A stretch of DNA of 64,000 nucleotides from Bufo bufo (taxonomy: Eukaryota; Chordata; Amphibia; Anura; Bufonidae): the NCBI RefSeq assembly GCF_905171765.1, contig NC_053394.1:157923256-157987255 (forward strand). Reading direction: 5' to 3'. This document shows, piece by piece, positions 33,320 through 44,691 of this stretch. A program made the translations under genes and the position numbers. Position 1 is the first letter of the stretch. Every line of letters starts with the position of its first letter. The notes under the pieces were generated by a model. The model was not told the DNA's origin, ran no database searches, and worked only from the letters and a program-made list of their open reading frames with translations.

Positions 33320-33809
33320 AGCGCATCTGTCAGCAGATTTATACCTATGAAACTGGCTGACCTGTGTCATGTGCGCTTGGCAGCTGAAGACATCTGTGTT
33401 GGTCCCATGTTCATATGTGCCGCATTGCTGAGAAAAATTATGTTTTAATAGATGCAAATGAGCCTATAGGAGCAACAGGGGTATTGCCTTTACACTTAGA
33501 GGCTCTGCTCTCACTGCAACTGCCACACCCTCTCCACTTTGATTGACAGGACCAGGCAGTGAAAACATCATCACAACTTACCCTGCCAATCAAAGTGAAG
33601 AGCGCGCAGCAGTTGCAGAGAAAGCGGAGCCTCTAGGAGTAACAGCAATACCCCCCGGTGCCCCTACTGGCTCATTTGCATATACTAAAATTTTTATCAG
33701 CAATGCGGGCACATATAAACATGGGACCAACACAGATGCCTTCAGCTGCCAAGAGCACATGCAACAGGTGAGCCAATATCATAGGTACGAGTCTGCTGAC
33801 AGATGCCCC
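33320..33809. mobile_element. T2-like MITE with GCATCTGTCAGCAG ends
   Basis: TTAA at 33316-33319 and 33810-33813; inner repeats GCATCTGTCAGCAG and complement. Inverted copies of 'gaggctctgctctcactgcaactgc' like sequence pair around 33540. It fills the gene M intron between exons 33927-33828 and 33249-33152. Confidence 0.75.
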
Positions 33810-33827
33810 TTAATGGTTACCACTCAC

Positions 33828-33927
33828 CACGGCCAATGTCCTCCTCCTTCCATTGCTGATCACCGCTAACATGGGTCTCATCATCTTCTGCATCAGCCTC
33901 AGTTTTAATATCAATCAGGTCTTCACC
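33828..33927 (-). CDS. Gene M exon: G-E-D-L-I-D-I-K acidic exon (module 2)
   Basis: 100 bp, acceptor GAATCAG|GGTGAAG, donor GGCCGTG|GTGAGT. Encodes G-E-D-L-I-D-I-K-T-E-A-D-A-E-D-D-E-T, then H-V-S-G-D-Q-Q-W-K-E-E-D-I-G-R. Enters in phase 0 and leaves in phase 1, so the G plus AT of the next exon form Asp. This is the classical linker exon of frog zinc-finger genes; the exon 36431-36494 is its shortened sibling. Confidence 0.85.
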
Positions 33928-34141
33928 CTGATTCCAGATATAGATCAAATAATAAACAATTTAATAAGACAAAGATATTTTTAAGAAATCAGATATGAAC
34001 CACATCCAAAAATTATACTCCTGCAGGGTCTTTTATGATAATTACTGCGAGATCCCCTAAAGTCTACCCAATTTCTCTTCCCTCACCAACCACTTCTCAT
34101 CCTGCACCATACATTTTTTAACGCTGGTGGCTGGTCCTTAA

Positions 34142-34530
34142 AGGGGTTGTCTCACGTCAGTAAGCGGCATTTATCATGTAGATAACGTTTATACAAGGCA
34201 CTTACTAATGTATTGTGATTGTCCATGTTGCCTCCTTTGCTGACTTCATTCATTTTTCCATCACATTATACACTGCTCATTTCCATGGTTACGACCACCC
34301 TGCAATCCAGCATCGGTAGCCGTGCTTCCAAACTGTAAGAAAAAGTGCCTCTCTGGTGTCTGGGATGGCAGGAGTGTACATAGTCCAGCCCCTTTTTTCT
34401 ATAGTGTGCAAGCACAACCACTGCTGCTGGATGGCAGGGTGGTCGTAACCATGGAAACTAGCAATGAATCCAGCCAGTAAAGGAAGCAATATGAACAATA
34501 CATCAGTAAGTGCCTTGTAATAACTTTCTC
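34142..34530. mobile_element. T2-like MITE, right end decayed
   Basis: TTAA then AGGGGTTGTCTCACGTCAG; the last 'gcacttactaatg' inverted copy is present near 34500 but the right terminus is missing. Intron of gene M. Confidence 0.7.
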
Positions 34531-34744
34531 TCCATATGAAACGGTCTAAAATAAAACTTATCTTTCTGGCCCATAACAACCAATCATCGCTCACATTCTG
34601 CTCTTGAAAAATGAAAGTACCCCAGGGATTGGTTGCTTTCTATTAAACAGTTTGTATAAATCTGACCCACTGCGTCTGCACTAGTTTCCCAGACATTCAG
34701 GATCAGGCAATCACATGGAAAAATCCCCTAGCAGAACTAATACA

Positions 34745-34800
34745 AAATATAAAAAAATAATAATAATAATAATAATAAATAAAATAATATTAAATGGTTT
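34745..34800 (+). repeat. (TAA)n microsatellite
   Basis: About ten TAA-like units 'aataataataataataataa' with one interruption. Beyond it, 34800-36150 has no recognisable gene; 35950-36040 has a short inverted 'aagtgtcttag' pair. Confidence 0.85.
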
Positions 34801-36228
34801 ATCATGTCAAAATATAAAAAGAAATACAAAAATATGCAGGTGGTATTGTTACAATTTTAAAGGGGGATGTACCATAAATTACTTTTCACTCATCAATGAC
34901 TCTAGCTGCCACTCCTCCTTGGATTTTTCCAATTTTACATCATTTGCATTTTCTCTTACCCCCCATGCTTGAATTCTACTTCCTGGTTTGTCATGTGACT
35001 GATGTACCATCATGCCTTAGGGCTGTGAGATCTGTCCTGACATTGGCAGGACGGGTGACAATAACCAGTTCCTTTTCGACCTCCAAATATTCAATATGCT
35101 CTATGTGACTGGATTTCAAACACAACTTATGTTAATGTCCATCATTTGTTAGAGCAAAATCATTGTGTTCATCCATCTGTCTATTATGTGACTCTCTGTC
35201 TATTCATCCACCCACAACTGACACTACACAGAGGAGTGGAAGGAAAAGAGGTGCTGTGAGCTTGTGCGTCCTACATTACGAGGCTCCAATGCAGGACGTA
35301 ACCGACAGCAACTGAATATACAAACTGATTTGCCAAAGGGTGCAATGGTAGGATAATAACTTTACAATAGGGCAGTTCTGATAAATTGTGGTATTTGGGA
35401 AAAGTTATATAACAGCGATATCTGTTTATATTAGTGAAACAAGCCCTTTAGCAACTCGCACTATAAAACTAAATGCTATGTATACTGTATGGTGAATGCC
35501 TCACCAAAAATTTTGATACAAATTTTTTTTAATCAAAATGTCGTACTAATGAAAACTAAAAGTCGTTCTCATACAGTTCCGTATGAGGATAGAAAACTAT
35601 GTACATTTGGTATCAGCATTATATTGGTGAACTAAATCCAATAAAACATCTGCAAAATGACTGCTCCCCCGACTAAAAATAGTTCAGTACTATATGCACC
35701 AAAATGGTGTAAAAATGCAATGCATTTTGGAATGCAGAGATTGAAAAATGGAAAAACTGCAGTGTCCTAAAAGCGACTTTCTGGTATAAAAAATAAATAA
35801 AAAAATTCACATTAACTGGGGAACTAACAAACATGTACATGGTGCCCTCCATTTTATCTTTTCAGCTGCAGATCTGCCAATTTCCGGACTCCTCTCCCAT
35901 AATCCAAGATGGCTAGATCGCTACTAAGACTACCTGATACACACTGTGCATTTGGAGGTCCAAGACACTTCCTACTTGTCCACTAAACTCTTGGATTGGC
36001 CAGACTGGGCAAGAAGTGTCTTAGATTACCAGTGTGTATCAGGTACTTGGCGTGGCCATATTGGACGCTTGAAGAGAAGCCAAAGAAACAGATCTGAAGC
36101 TCAAGAGATGAAGAGGAGGTCACCAGGTTAGTATTCTTCAGTTAATGTTAAGATTACCAGGTCTTCAAAGCCCCTTTTACATAACATAACAAAAATGTTG
36201 TATTTGGTAAATCCTCAGCTCCATCTAC

Positions 36229-36332
36229 CTGATGATTATGTGGGACACTGTAATTCTCTACTGGACAGCCATGACAATTCAGAGGACCGGGACTCTGGGA
36301 TCTCTCTGATGGATTTTTTCTACTGGTTCCAT
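36229..36332 (-). CDS. Gene M exon: D-G-T-S-R-K-N-P-S-E-R-S spacer (module 2)
   Basis: 104 bp, acceptor CCAACAG|ATGGAACC, donor CATCAG|GTAGAT. Encodes D-G-T-S-R-K-N-P-S-E-R-S-Q-S-P-G-P-L-N then ending V-P-H-N-H-Q. Phase 1 in, phase 0 out, leading to the exon 33828-33927. It is two codons longer than module 3. Confidence 0.82.
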
Positions 36333-36430
36333 CTGTTGGACACAAATACAGCAACTGAATACATTAGTTACATACGATGATCTGGTGATGGAGATACTTA
36401 AGGGACTTCCAAAACTGCTCTCTACTTTAC

Positions 36431-36494
36431 CATTAATGAAAGTCTCATCTTCCTCATCTATCACTTCAACTTTGATATCAAGCAGATCTTCAGC
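36431..36494 (-). CDS. Gene M exon: short E-D-L-L-D-I-K-V-E-V acidic exon (module 1)
   Basis: 64 bp, acceptor TATTAG|GCTGAAG, donor TTAATG|GTAAAG. Encodes A-E-D-L-L-D-I-K-V-E-V-I-D-E-E-D-E-T-F-I-N. Phase 0 in and 1 out, so it can join to 36229-36332. The usual G of G-E-D-L is A. Confidence 0.75.
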
Positions 36495-36571
36495 CTAATA
36501 AGAAATGGGGGGGGAATCATCAAAATAACTTTGTTTACATAACTTCACTTTTAGTAGAGTAAGACAACTAC

Positions 36572-36655
36572 CTGATGACCCTGTGGAATATTTTGATTGT
36601 CCTCTGAACAATTCATGGAATAAAAAGGGCTGAGACTTCTCTCTGGTGGATAAAT
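36572..36655 (-). pseudogene. Gene M likely dead exon: P-P-E-R-S-L-S-P-F-Y-S (module 1)
   Basis: In the frame that fits the donor CATCAG|GTAGTT, it encodes P-P-E-R-S-L-S-P-F-Y-S-M-N then N-I-P-Q-G-H-Q. The expected CAG acceptor about 15 bases before the Pro codons has decayed to TATCTGATTT, so the exon may be skipped. If skipped, module 1 would begin at 36431-36494 only in phase 0, which needs another phase-0 exon upstream. Confidence 0.6.
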
Positions 36656-36995
36656 CAGATACCATAAGAATGCAAAAAAAGACTAATATACAGTGTATCA
36701 TAATACATTCTATAGGGTGTTTTTCCTCTAGATAGATTCACAATCAGAAAAACCATAAAAAGCTTTTTTGGGTACCAACAAACAGATATAATATAAATAT
36801 GGGACAATATCACCCACCAGAGTAAGAAAATGGAAGGGTGATGAAGAAACAACTATGAACATATGAAACACAAGCCATAATCAAAAGTCAAATACAACAG
36901 CACAAACGTAACGGAAATAACAAAAAGATCTTTTTTAATATATCAAACAAATGATCTCAACAATATCCACATTATCTAATAATAACGTAACTTAA

Positions 36996-37371
36996 AGGGG
37001 CTGTGCAGTGGGTTAATATTGATGACCTATCCTCAGGATAGGTCATCAATATTAATTTAAAGGGGGTCTGATTCCCGACACCCCGCCGATCAGCTTTTTG
37101 AAGAGATATAGGCACTCATGCGAGCGGAAACTTCGTCTTAAAAATGACTTGCATGTCGTCTCGCTTGTAGAGGCGGTGCACTGCAATTACAACTGCCTGT
37201 CCCAATGGGATGAGCAGCTATAACTGCACTGGACCGCCTCTACAAGCGAGACAACATACAGGTAATTGTGAAGAGGAGGTAGTGCTTAAATGAGCGCCGC
37301 TACCGCTTCAACAGCTGATTGATGGGGCTGCTGGAAATAGGACATTAATATTAATCCACTGCACAATCCCT
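36996..37371. mobile_element. T2-like MITE (GGATAGGTCATCAATATT subfamily)
   Basis: TTAA at 36992-36995 and 37372-37375; ends AGGGGCTGTGCAGTGG and the complement GCACAATCCCT. Carries the 'gacctatcctcaggatagg' motif shared with 44132-44521. Confidence 0.8.
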
Positions 37372-37747
37372 TTAAAGTAGCAACAGGACTGTGATAGAGG
37401 AGTGTATATGTAAGTAACTGGGTGGGAGGGGCTATAAACTAGCTAGGCGGTGTTAGGGGCGGTGCTGGACTGTGGCCGTGAAAGTGATAGTGCATCATGG
37501 GTTTAGTTGGATACAGCAACAGGAAGTGTTATATACAGGATGTAACCAAACCCAAGTCATTTGAGTATATGAGGAAAATGGGTCAGGAGGGTCAGAATAA
37601 AAAAAACAAACAAAAAAAAACACATGGAGGAGAGGTACTTGAGTTAAGCAAATACATGAGCATAACTGTTAAAAACCATAGTAATCCTGACAAACCCTTT
37701 TAATCCTCACACAATACATAGACAGAAATAGCAAGCAGTCTCCTTAA

Positions 37748-39097
37748 AGGGGTTCTCTACTTTTGCTATACTAATGGTCTATCCCAGTGGTGGCAAATCT
37801 ATGGCACGGGTGCAAGAGGCGGCACTCAGAGCCCTCTCTGTGGGCACCCGCACCCTGAAAAAAAGTCTATGGTGTAACAATATGCCTTAGGCCTCTTTCA
37901 CACGGGCGTCATGTTTTAGGGCCGGATAAGATGCGGGTGCGTTGCGGGAAAATGCGCAATTTTTCCACGCAAGTGCAAAACTTTGTAATGCATTTTGCAC
38001 GTGAGTGAGAAAAATCGGCATGTTTGGTACCCAAACCCGAACTTCTTCACAGAAGTTCGGGTTTGGTGTTGTGTAGATTGTATTAGTTTCCCTTATAACA
38101 TGGTTATAAGAGAAAATAATACCATTCTGAATACAGAATGCATAGTACAATAGGGCTGGAGGGGTTAAAAAAAAATAAAAAAATTTTTAACTCACCTTAA
38201 TCCACTTGTTCGCGCAGCCGGCATCTCTTCTGTCTTCATCTTTGCTGTGCACAGGAATAGGAACTTTGATGACGTCACTGCGCTCATCACATGGTCCGTC
38301 ACATGATCCGCCACCAGACAGAAGGAGATGCCGGCTGCGCGAACAAGTGGATTAAGGTGAGTTCAATTATTATTATTATTTTTTTAACCCCTCCAGCCCT
38401 ATTGTACTATGCATTCTGTATTAAGAATGCTATTATTTTCCCTTATAACCATGTTATAATGGAAAATAATAATGATCGGGTCCCCATCCCGATCGTCTCC
38501 TAGCAACCGTGCGTGAAAATCGCACCGCATCCACACTTGCTTGCAGATGCTATGCGATTTTCACGCAGCCCCATTCACTTCTATGGGGCCTGTGTTGCGT
38601 GAAAAACGCACAATATAGAGCATGCTGCGATTTTCACGCAACGCAAAAGTGATGTGTGAAAATCACCGCTCATGTGCACAGCCCCATAGAAATAAATGGG
38701 TCCGTTCACCTCACGCATTGCACTCGCGCGGAACTCTCGCCCGTGTGAAAGGGGCCTTAGAATTTTCCTGCCATTCATCAGCGCAGGGCGCACTATGAAC
38801 AGCACAGGCAGCGCACATTAAATGCAGGCAGGCTATTCTAGCTAATGATAAAGTACATGAAGATACACTTTATTGGACTGTAGTATTCAGGATAAATTGC
38901 CGTGTTGGCACTTAGCGATAAATAAGTGGGTTCTGGGTTGCAATTTAGGCACTTGGTCTGTAAAAGGTTCACCATCACTGGTCTATCCTGATGACCAGCC
39001 GTTTGAAGAGAATGCAGCGCTTGTATGAGCATGGTGTTCTCTTTTCTGTTTCCCTGCTCAGGATAGGTCATCAATATAACAAAAGTGGACAACCCCT
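37748..39097. mobile_element. T2-like MITE split by a palindromic MITE
   Basis: TTAA at 37744-37747 and 39098-39101; ends AGGGGTTCTCTAC and GTGGACAACCCCT. An 867-bp palindrome (37890-38756) sits inside; the remaining host also contains 'ggtctatcctgatgacc'. Confidence 0.75.
37890..38756. mobile_element. Palindromic MITE, 867 bp, TTA target
   Basis: Starts GGCCTCTTTCACACGGGCG, ends CGCCCGTGTGAAAGGGGCC, with TTA at 37887-37889 and 38757-38759. Self-complementary like the copy at 12659-13569: 'tattttcccttataac' arms at both sides of a centre near 38290, though the centre lost some 40 bp. Confidence 0.85.
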
Positions 39098-39112
39098 TTA
39101 AGCTTGACTACT

Positions 39113-39380
39113 CCAATATAGGTTTTGACGACCATGTGTGCTTTGCGGTATGCAAAACATGGTTACCAGCCGTGTGCATGCCGCCATTTTCTTTCTCCCT
39201 TCTATAGAAATGTCCTATCCTTGTCCACAAAATGGACAAGCATAGGACATGTTCTATAATTTTGTTTTGGAGGGCCGGCGGAACGGACATACGGATCCAG
39301 AGAGCACATCGTGTGCTATCCGCATTTTTTGTAGCCCCATTGAAATGAATGGGTTTGCATCCGATCCACAAAAACTGTAC
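39113..39380. repeat. MITE fragment of the GCATGAGCCC/CCATTGAAATGAATGGG group
   Basis: 'tccgcattttttgtagccccattgaaatgaatgggt' type block and 'caaaatggacaag' inverted pairs. Same group as 44692-44973 and 46060-46165. Confidence 0.45.
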
Positions 39381-39411
39381 TATTACAAGTAAAAAGCGAA
39401 TAGCCACATAC

Positions 39412-39549
39412 CCTCAGCAGTGATTGGGAGCCGTAACAGCTCAGACTCCCACGTGTCTTTTTCTGTTCTCATAGCGTTGTCAGGAGACCAATCCTGGGAA
39501 TACAGAGGACTGGGGCATCTCTCTGATGATTTTATTTTATTGGATCCAT
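39412..39549 (-). CDS. Gene M exon: longer D-G-S-N-K-I-K-S-S-E-R-C-P-S-P-L-Y-S-Q exon
   Basis: 138 bp, acceptor CACACAG|ATGGATCC, donor CTGAGG|GTATGT. Encodes D-G-S-N-K-I-K-S-S-E-R-C-P-S-P-L-Y-S-Q-D, then continues past the point where other modules splice (after D-H-Q) into 'K-D-T-W-E-S-E-L-L-R-L-P-I-T-A-E-G'. It starts and ends in phase 1, so it can join to the phase-1 acceptor of 36229-36332. No start codon in it. Confidence 0.6.
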
Positions 39550-39671
39550 CTGTGTGAAACACACAGAGTGACTGTACACATAGACTGTATGTGATGTCCA
39601 GATGATGGCGGTATTTGCACATAGATTGTGTATACTGTATGTCATGTTCTGATGATGCCGGTATATCTAAG

Positions 39672-39775
39672 TAACCCTGAAAATCTCTTACTAGGTAATC
39701 TGAGGGTCTTCTGATTTTCCATTTCAACTTTGTACCGAGCCTTGTTGCTTTTAAACACTGGCGGCAGCTTCTCAC
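39672..39775 (-). other. Possible further gene M 5' exon
   Basis: An open stretch containing 'K-L-P-P-V-F-K-S-N-K-A-R-Y-K-V-E-M-E' or, in another frame, a start ATG with 'M-V-R-S-C-R-Q-C-L-K'; donor-like CCTA|GTAAGA at its end. No clear acceptor. A start codon for gene M must lie here or between here and 43179; this is only a candidate. Confidence 0.25.
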
Positions 39776-40975
39776 CATCCGACGTCAGCCTTACCCCCCA
39801 TTACTGCAAAAGAAGAGGTCAAGGCATCCCTCTTGGCTGAAGAATAAAGGTAATCAATAAATGTTAATGTTATATATAGGCTGGCACAGCTATAATAACT
39901 GATGCACCAATAGCCACAAAAATGTACTGTCCACGAATGGCATCCATATTCTGACCATTTTTTCAAGTACATATTTATTTGAAAGGGCCAGCTGAAAGTG
40001 AAAAATGGACGAAGATGGTGCATGCTACGATTTTCACTGAAAAAAAAAAAAAAAAAAAAGACGTAAATTGGCCCGTTGACCTCAATGCTTTAGTGTTCAG
40101 TCCGTGTACTATCCATTTTAAACTCGGGCAGTACCAGGATGTGAAAATCATGAATGAAAACCCTGGGCTACCTGCACATGGGTAAAGGCCATCTTGTAAA
40201 AATTCCACACAAATATTCCATGCGGATTTCTGCACCAAGAACAGCATGTGTTACTTAGGGGTTCTGGTGTTGATTTGATACTGCAGATGTCATCCTTGCA
40301 TAGAAAAGAGTGAAATCCGCACAAATGAACGGCACAAAGAATTGACATGCTGCAGATTTCTAAATCTGTACAGCAGGTCAATTTCCGCACGTAAAAAAAA
40401 AATACATGAGATTTATCTAATTGTATTCACTTTGCTAGTACTGTATTATGCTGCGATTTTTGCTGCCACAAAAGTGCAGAAAAACACCAGCAAAGACTGT
40501 GTAAAAGCAGCCTTAAAAAGGATTCGCACTCATAACGTAACGCCATTTTCACACCGGTCAGATTATTTTCATAGCAGATATTTGAGTCTGAAACTTGGAG
40601 ATCTAGTGATGATGTGAGGGCAGATCCACGTAAAAATTTGTAATTCAGTGGAGCTAATCCACAGGTTTTCCGGGTGGCAGCCGGCCATATAATATACATG
40701 CTATGGATTTGTTTTGTGTACATGTGAATGGGGCATAAAATAACGGACAGAATGCCAGCGGAATTTGTCAGGGTGTAGATGCAGAATCCCCAGCCTGTCA
40801 ACATGGCCCAAACGTTGAGAAGTTTCAACAGTAGCCTAAGTGTGTAAATAGTTTTAATTTCCTGACGGAAATATTGGCAATTTATGGTTTTGTTTGAGGT
40901 CAATAGGAGCAAGTGCAGCAATATCGGTGGTCTCCTATGAGCTTCCATTGTTAATTGAAGATGCTGACAGAACTA

Positions 40976-41165
40976 GGGTTCATTCACACCGTTTTTGGAG
41001 GAGGTTTTGAGGCCGTCAGCCAAAAGCCAGTGTGGAACCAGCAGTAAGGAGAAGTATAAATCCTTCCTTCACATTTCCCATCACTTTCAAATCCACTTCT
41101 GGCTTTGGTTGAAAAACCTGCAGGAAAATGTGCCTCAAAACCTCCTCCATGTGAATCTACCCATA
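40976..41165. mobile_element. 190-bp hairpin MITE
   Basis: 'gggttcattcacaccgtttt' pairs with 'ggtgaatctaccc' and 'ggaggaggttttgagg' with 'cctcaaaacctcctcc'. Region 40020-40970 otherwise contains a poly(A) run (40040-40060) and nothing else recognised. Confidence 0.75.
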
Positions 41166-41800
41166 CAATTCACTAGCAGTTTTTGAGTTGACAACTCAAA
41201 AGGTGACAACCAATATGGCTGCTCAACACAACAAGAAAATACTAATTTCTCAAGTAAATAAAAACTTACTAATCTGTGGCTACTGCATTAATTTTCTGAT
41301 TTACAATTATATGGCCAAGTCTATGCTCCGAGTCTACCGTTCTTGTTCCCATCCGTGAAGAATATTTGGTTGGGAGTTCCAGACTTGCCTGCAAAAACCA
41401 GATGATATGGGTCCATCAGTGAGCTGCCTAGGTTTCCTCTGACAATTCAACACCCATGTTATGGACTCTTTGCTGGTGTCATTTCCTCTAGGTCTACGAC
41501 ATGCTAGTTGCTATGGGCTCACATAACTTTGTTAATGTTGACAAGTGAACCGTTCTTCTGTCCTACTGAGACACATGAAGGAATTCTGACCTGGGACTGA
41601 TTACCATATGGCAGACCAAGAGGTCTACAAATACATAAGGGAAACTGAAGGCATGGGATTAGCTGTTCCACTTGTACTTGTGGCACACCATGGCTGAAAT
41701 TTTCCAGTTGACACTTTTCACAAAGAGAATTCCTCCATTGGCCATTGCTAACAGGAATGGTTGGCCAAAATAACTCATATTGTGCATATTGGCAGTTTAA

Positions 41801-42113
41801 AGGGGGTTTCCAGGCTGTAGATACTGATGACCGATCCTTAAGATAGATCTGAAATATAAGAATGGTGGGGGGTCCAACACCCCCATTGATCTGCTGTTTA
41901 CAGCAGCCACTGGCACCAACACAGAAGACAGGACCAGAACTCCATCCTGTGTGTAGTAGCCATGCCGGGCTACTGTAGCTCAAATCCCAATGGGTGAGTT
42001 CTAGTGGCTTCTGTGAACTGTTTATCTGTAAGGGTACTGGACGTTGGACCACCACTGATCTGCTATTGATTACCTATGCTAAGAATAGGTCATCTATAGC
42101 CCAGAAAGCCCCT
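41801..42113. mobile_element. T2-like MITE
   Basis: TTAA at 41797-41800 and 42114-42117; ends AGGGGGTTTCCAGGCTGTAG and CCCAGAAAGCCCCT. Intron of gene M; 42118-43130 shows no gene. Confidence 0.7.
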
Positions 42114-43129
42114 TTAAGGATAGGTCATCAATGTGTGACTGGTGGGCTTCTTCCCTGGGATCGCCAACAATCAGCAGACTGAAGGATCTGTGGAGTGCCA
42201 GCAAATTCTGAAACCTCATTATGTGGCAGACTGTCAGGAGTCCAGTGGACAGACCACCACTAATGAAACATAGATGGGGTAAGAGTGTATGACTTCCAGA
42301 GGTAAAGCTGAGAACTAACAATACAAAGTAGCATGTATACAATAGTCATATAATATATAGATTTGAGATACATCAGAAATACTCAATAGTATTTGCCCTG
42401 TTCCCATCCAATGATCGCACCCCACCACCAAAGCATCCCGTTCTCTTACTGCGGTGCTGACAGAGCCATCTGCATCCCAGCTCCAAACAATCCACATAAA
42501 TGATCTGCCCCTGGAAGACTATGGGGCACATTTATTAAGACCAGCGTCTAATAAATCCCCATAGCTGGTGGAGGATCACCAAAGTTATGAAGAGGCGCAG
42601 GCCTCTCCATAACTTCGGTGCATCCCTCCCCAGTTCTAAATGTAAGACAGCTTTCCGAGCTGTCTTACATTTACACCATTTTTGACACCTAAAACAGGCG
42701 TAGAAAATGGTAAATGAGAGGGACCAGACGGCCCATCGCCTTCCCCACCCACAATTTTAGACCTGCCGCGAGCGAGGAGACGTTGCAGATAGCAGCACAA
42801 CTAACCGTTGCATCGCCATCTGCTCCTAATATAGGCATATTTCAGTATGGTAAATGACCCTTCCTGTGTGCTGCTGTCCCTTGTTACTATGGCCTGAGGC
42901 TGGAGAGAACACATGCTACATGAGAGGACTGGTTGTCAGCCACTCTGTATGTCATGTACCTGCATCAGATTCCATCAGTTCCATTCTAAAGCAGAGGACC
43001 TGCCTGCTGGGACCTGTAGTGCCCCACAAGCACATGATGCAGCACCTAGATATCACGTAGACATCTCCAGACCATGCGCCCTAATGACAATGAACACAGG
43101 TTAGACATACACTGATCCCAGGCTCAGCT

Positions 43130-43410
43130 CCTCAGCGGCCAATAACTGCCCCGGAACTAATTCTGAACGAATTCTTACCTCCCATTAGTCGGCTGCACAG
43201 CTGACTTCCGCAATCTTGTCGCACGTGACTTTCCCCCTGTAAACGATTGGCTCCCCTGGCTTGACCTACTCCGGGCAACGTCCACTTCCAAAATGGCAGC
43301 AATGTTGGTGCTTGGCTAATGCGCGTGCGCGCGCGGCCATGTTTGTTTTGTCTCATTTCACTGAAGAGCAGCTATATAGTGCACGGGAGTAGAAGAAGAA
43401 GGAACAGTGA
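43130..43410. promoter_or_regulatory. Divergent promoter of genes M (minus) and P (plus)
   Basis: On the minus strand a 5' exon would end at 43179 (GGGAG|GTAAGAATT). On the plus strand one would end at 43406 (GGAACA|GTGAGTAC). The 227 bp between hold a CCAAT box in both orientations (about 43139 and 43243), a YY1-type AAAATGGC at 43292 and a GCCATGTTT at 43336, and an NRF1-like TGCGCGTGCGCG at 43319-43330, with high CpG content in contrast to the AT-rich surroundings. The 'ctatatag' at 43372 may be a TATA-like element for the plus strand, though it lies within the presumed exon. Confidence 0.65.
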
Positions 43411-44131
43411 GTACATATATAATAAGCAGATGACTCAGTGCACCCCTGTATCAGCAGCAAGCTGTAAGACAGGGCGCCATTTATGTCATTGCTCCGGAAG
43501 TGCAGTGATGGGGTAATTACCAGCTCTAACAACTAGAAAGTTCACTGGGTGTTGTAAGGGTATGTTCACACTAAGTTTTTTTTCATGATGATTCCAAAGC
43601 ATTTTCTGCATTGGAATCAGAGTGGAAAACGCCTTGTATGCGCCTTCTATTGATTCCGATGGGATTGTGTAATGAAAAAATAAAAGCGCAATGCCCTATC
43701 TTGGGGTGGAATCAGCACCTGAAATTAATGGGAAGCAGGAAACAAAGCATGCCATATGCATCGGGCACATATTTTGGTGAACCGCACCAAAAGCTGCAGT
43801 CCAATTTTACAGTAGACATTTTTTAGGGTATGCACCGCAGAGTATGCATGTATTTGCTGCGTAATTCATACCAGAAATCTGAGGCTGACCCTTTTGATTT
43901 CTTTGTGGATTGGTAGTTTTTCAAGTAGCACAAACCATCCTGATGCAGATTTCAACCCCACGCAGTCCTATGAATGCCACACAGATTCCCATTCGAATCA
44001 GCAGGATTCAGATTCACTGCTGTTGGCACATGGATTTCGTATTCCCCAAACCACAGCCTGCGCCATAGAGAGCACAGAGTGTAATGTATTGGCAATCAGG
44101 ACTATGCTAATGCAAGATATTAATTCCTTAA

Positions 44132-44521
44132 AGGGGTTTTATAGAATTTTGATATTGATGACCTATCCTATTGATGACCCCCACCGATCAGCTGGTTGAA
44201 GAGAAGGCCGTTCTCTGTGTGAGCGCTGCCTTCCCTTCATTGGGTGAGCGGTGAGCAGGTGTCATTACAAGCCGTCCCATTCACTTCTATGAAATGGCTT
44301 CTTTCTATACACTTGAATACTACAGAGCTGTCCCATAGAAGTGAATGGGACGGCTTCTTGTAATTACACCTGCTCAATGCTGTGATGTCGACGGCGAGCA
44401 GGTAAACAATGAAAGGAATGCTGCGCTTGTACACAGTGCGGGTTCTCGGACCCCCACCGGTCTGATATTGACGACCTATCCTGAGGATAGGTCATCAGTA
44501 TTAAAATCCTGGAAAACCCCT
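44132..44521. mobile_element. T2-like MITE, gene P intron
   Basis: TTAA at 44128-44131 and 44522-44525; ends AGGGGTTTTATAG and CTGGAAAACCCCT. Inside is 'gaagtgaatgggacggcttc' facing its inverted partner at 44272-44293. Confidence 0.8.
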
Positions 44522-44691
44522 TTAATGGGATAATCACCAAAAATGCATAAAACTAGGTCCTATATATGCAAGTCAAAGAAAGAATGCGCAGGCAAAAACT
44601 GAAAAAAATAGTTTGTCATTAAGTGGTTAAACTGACAGCTATATCTGTATGGAAGAAAAAACCGACGGCCTGGTATGACTAATTTCAGTAA

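Noticed and set aside
39672..39775. A THAP-type start (M-V-R-S-C)
   Set aside because: Only the first few residues resemble a THAP domain; the later Cys and His ligands and the A-V-P-x box are absent.
43319..43345. tRNA or other structured RNA gene in the GC-rich promoter
   Set aside because: No cloverleaf or A/B box pattern; the GC runs are alternating CG typical of CpG-rich promoters.
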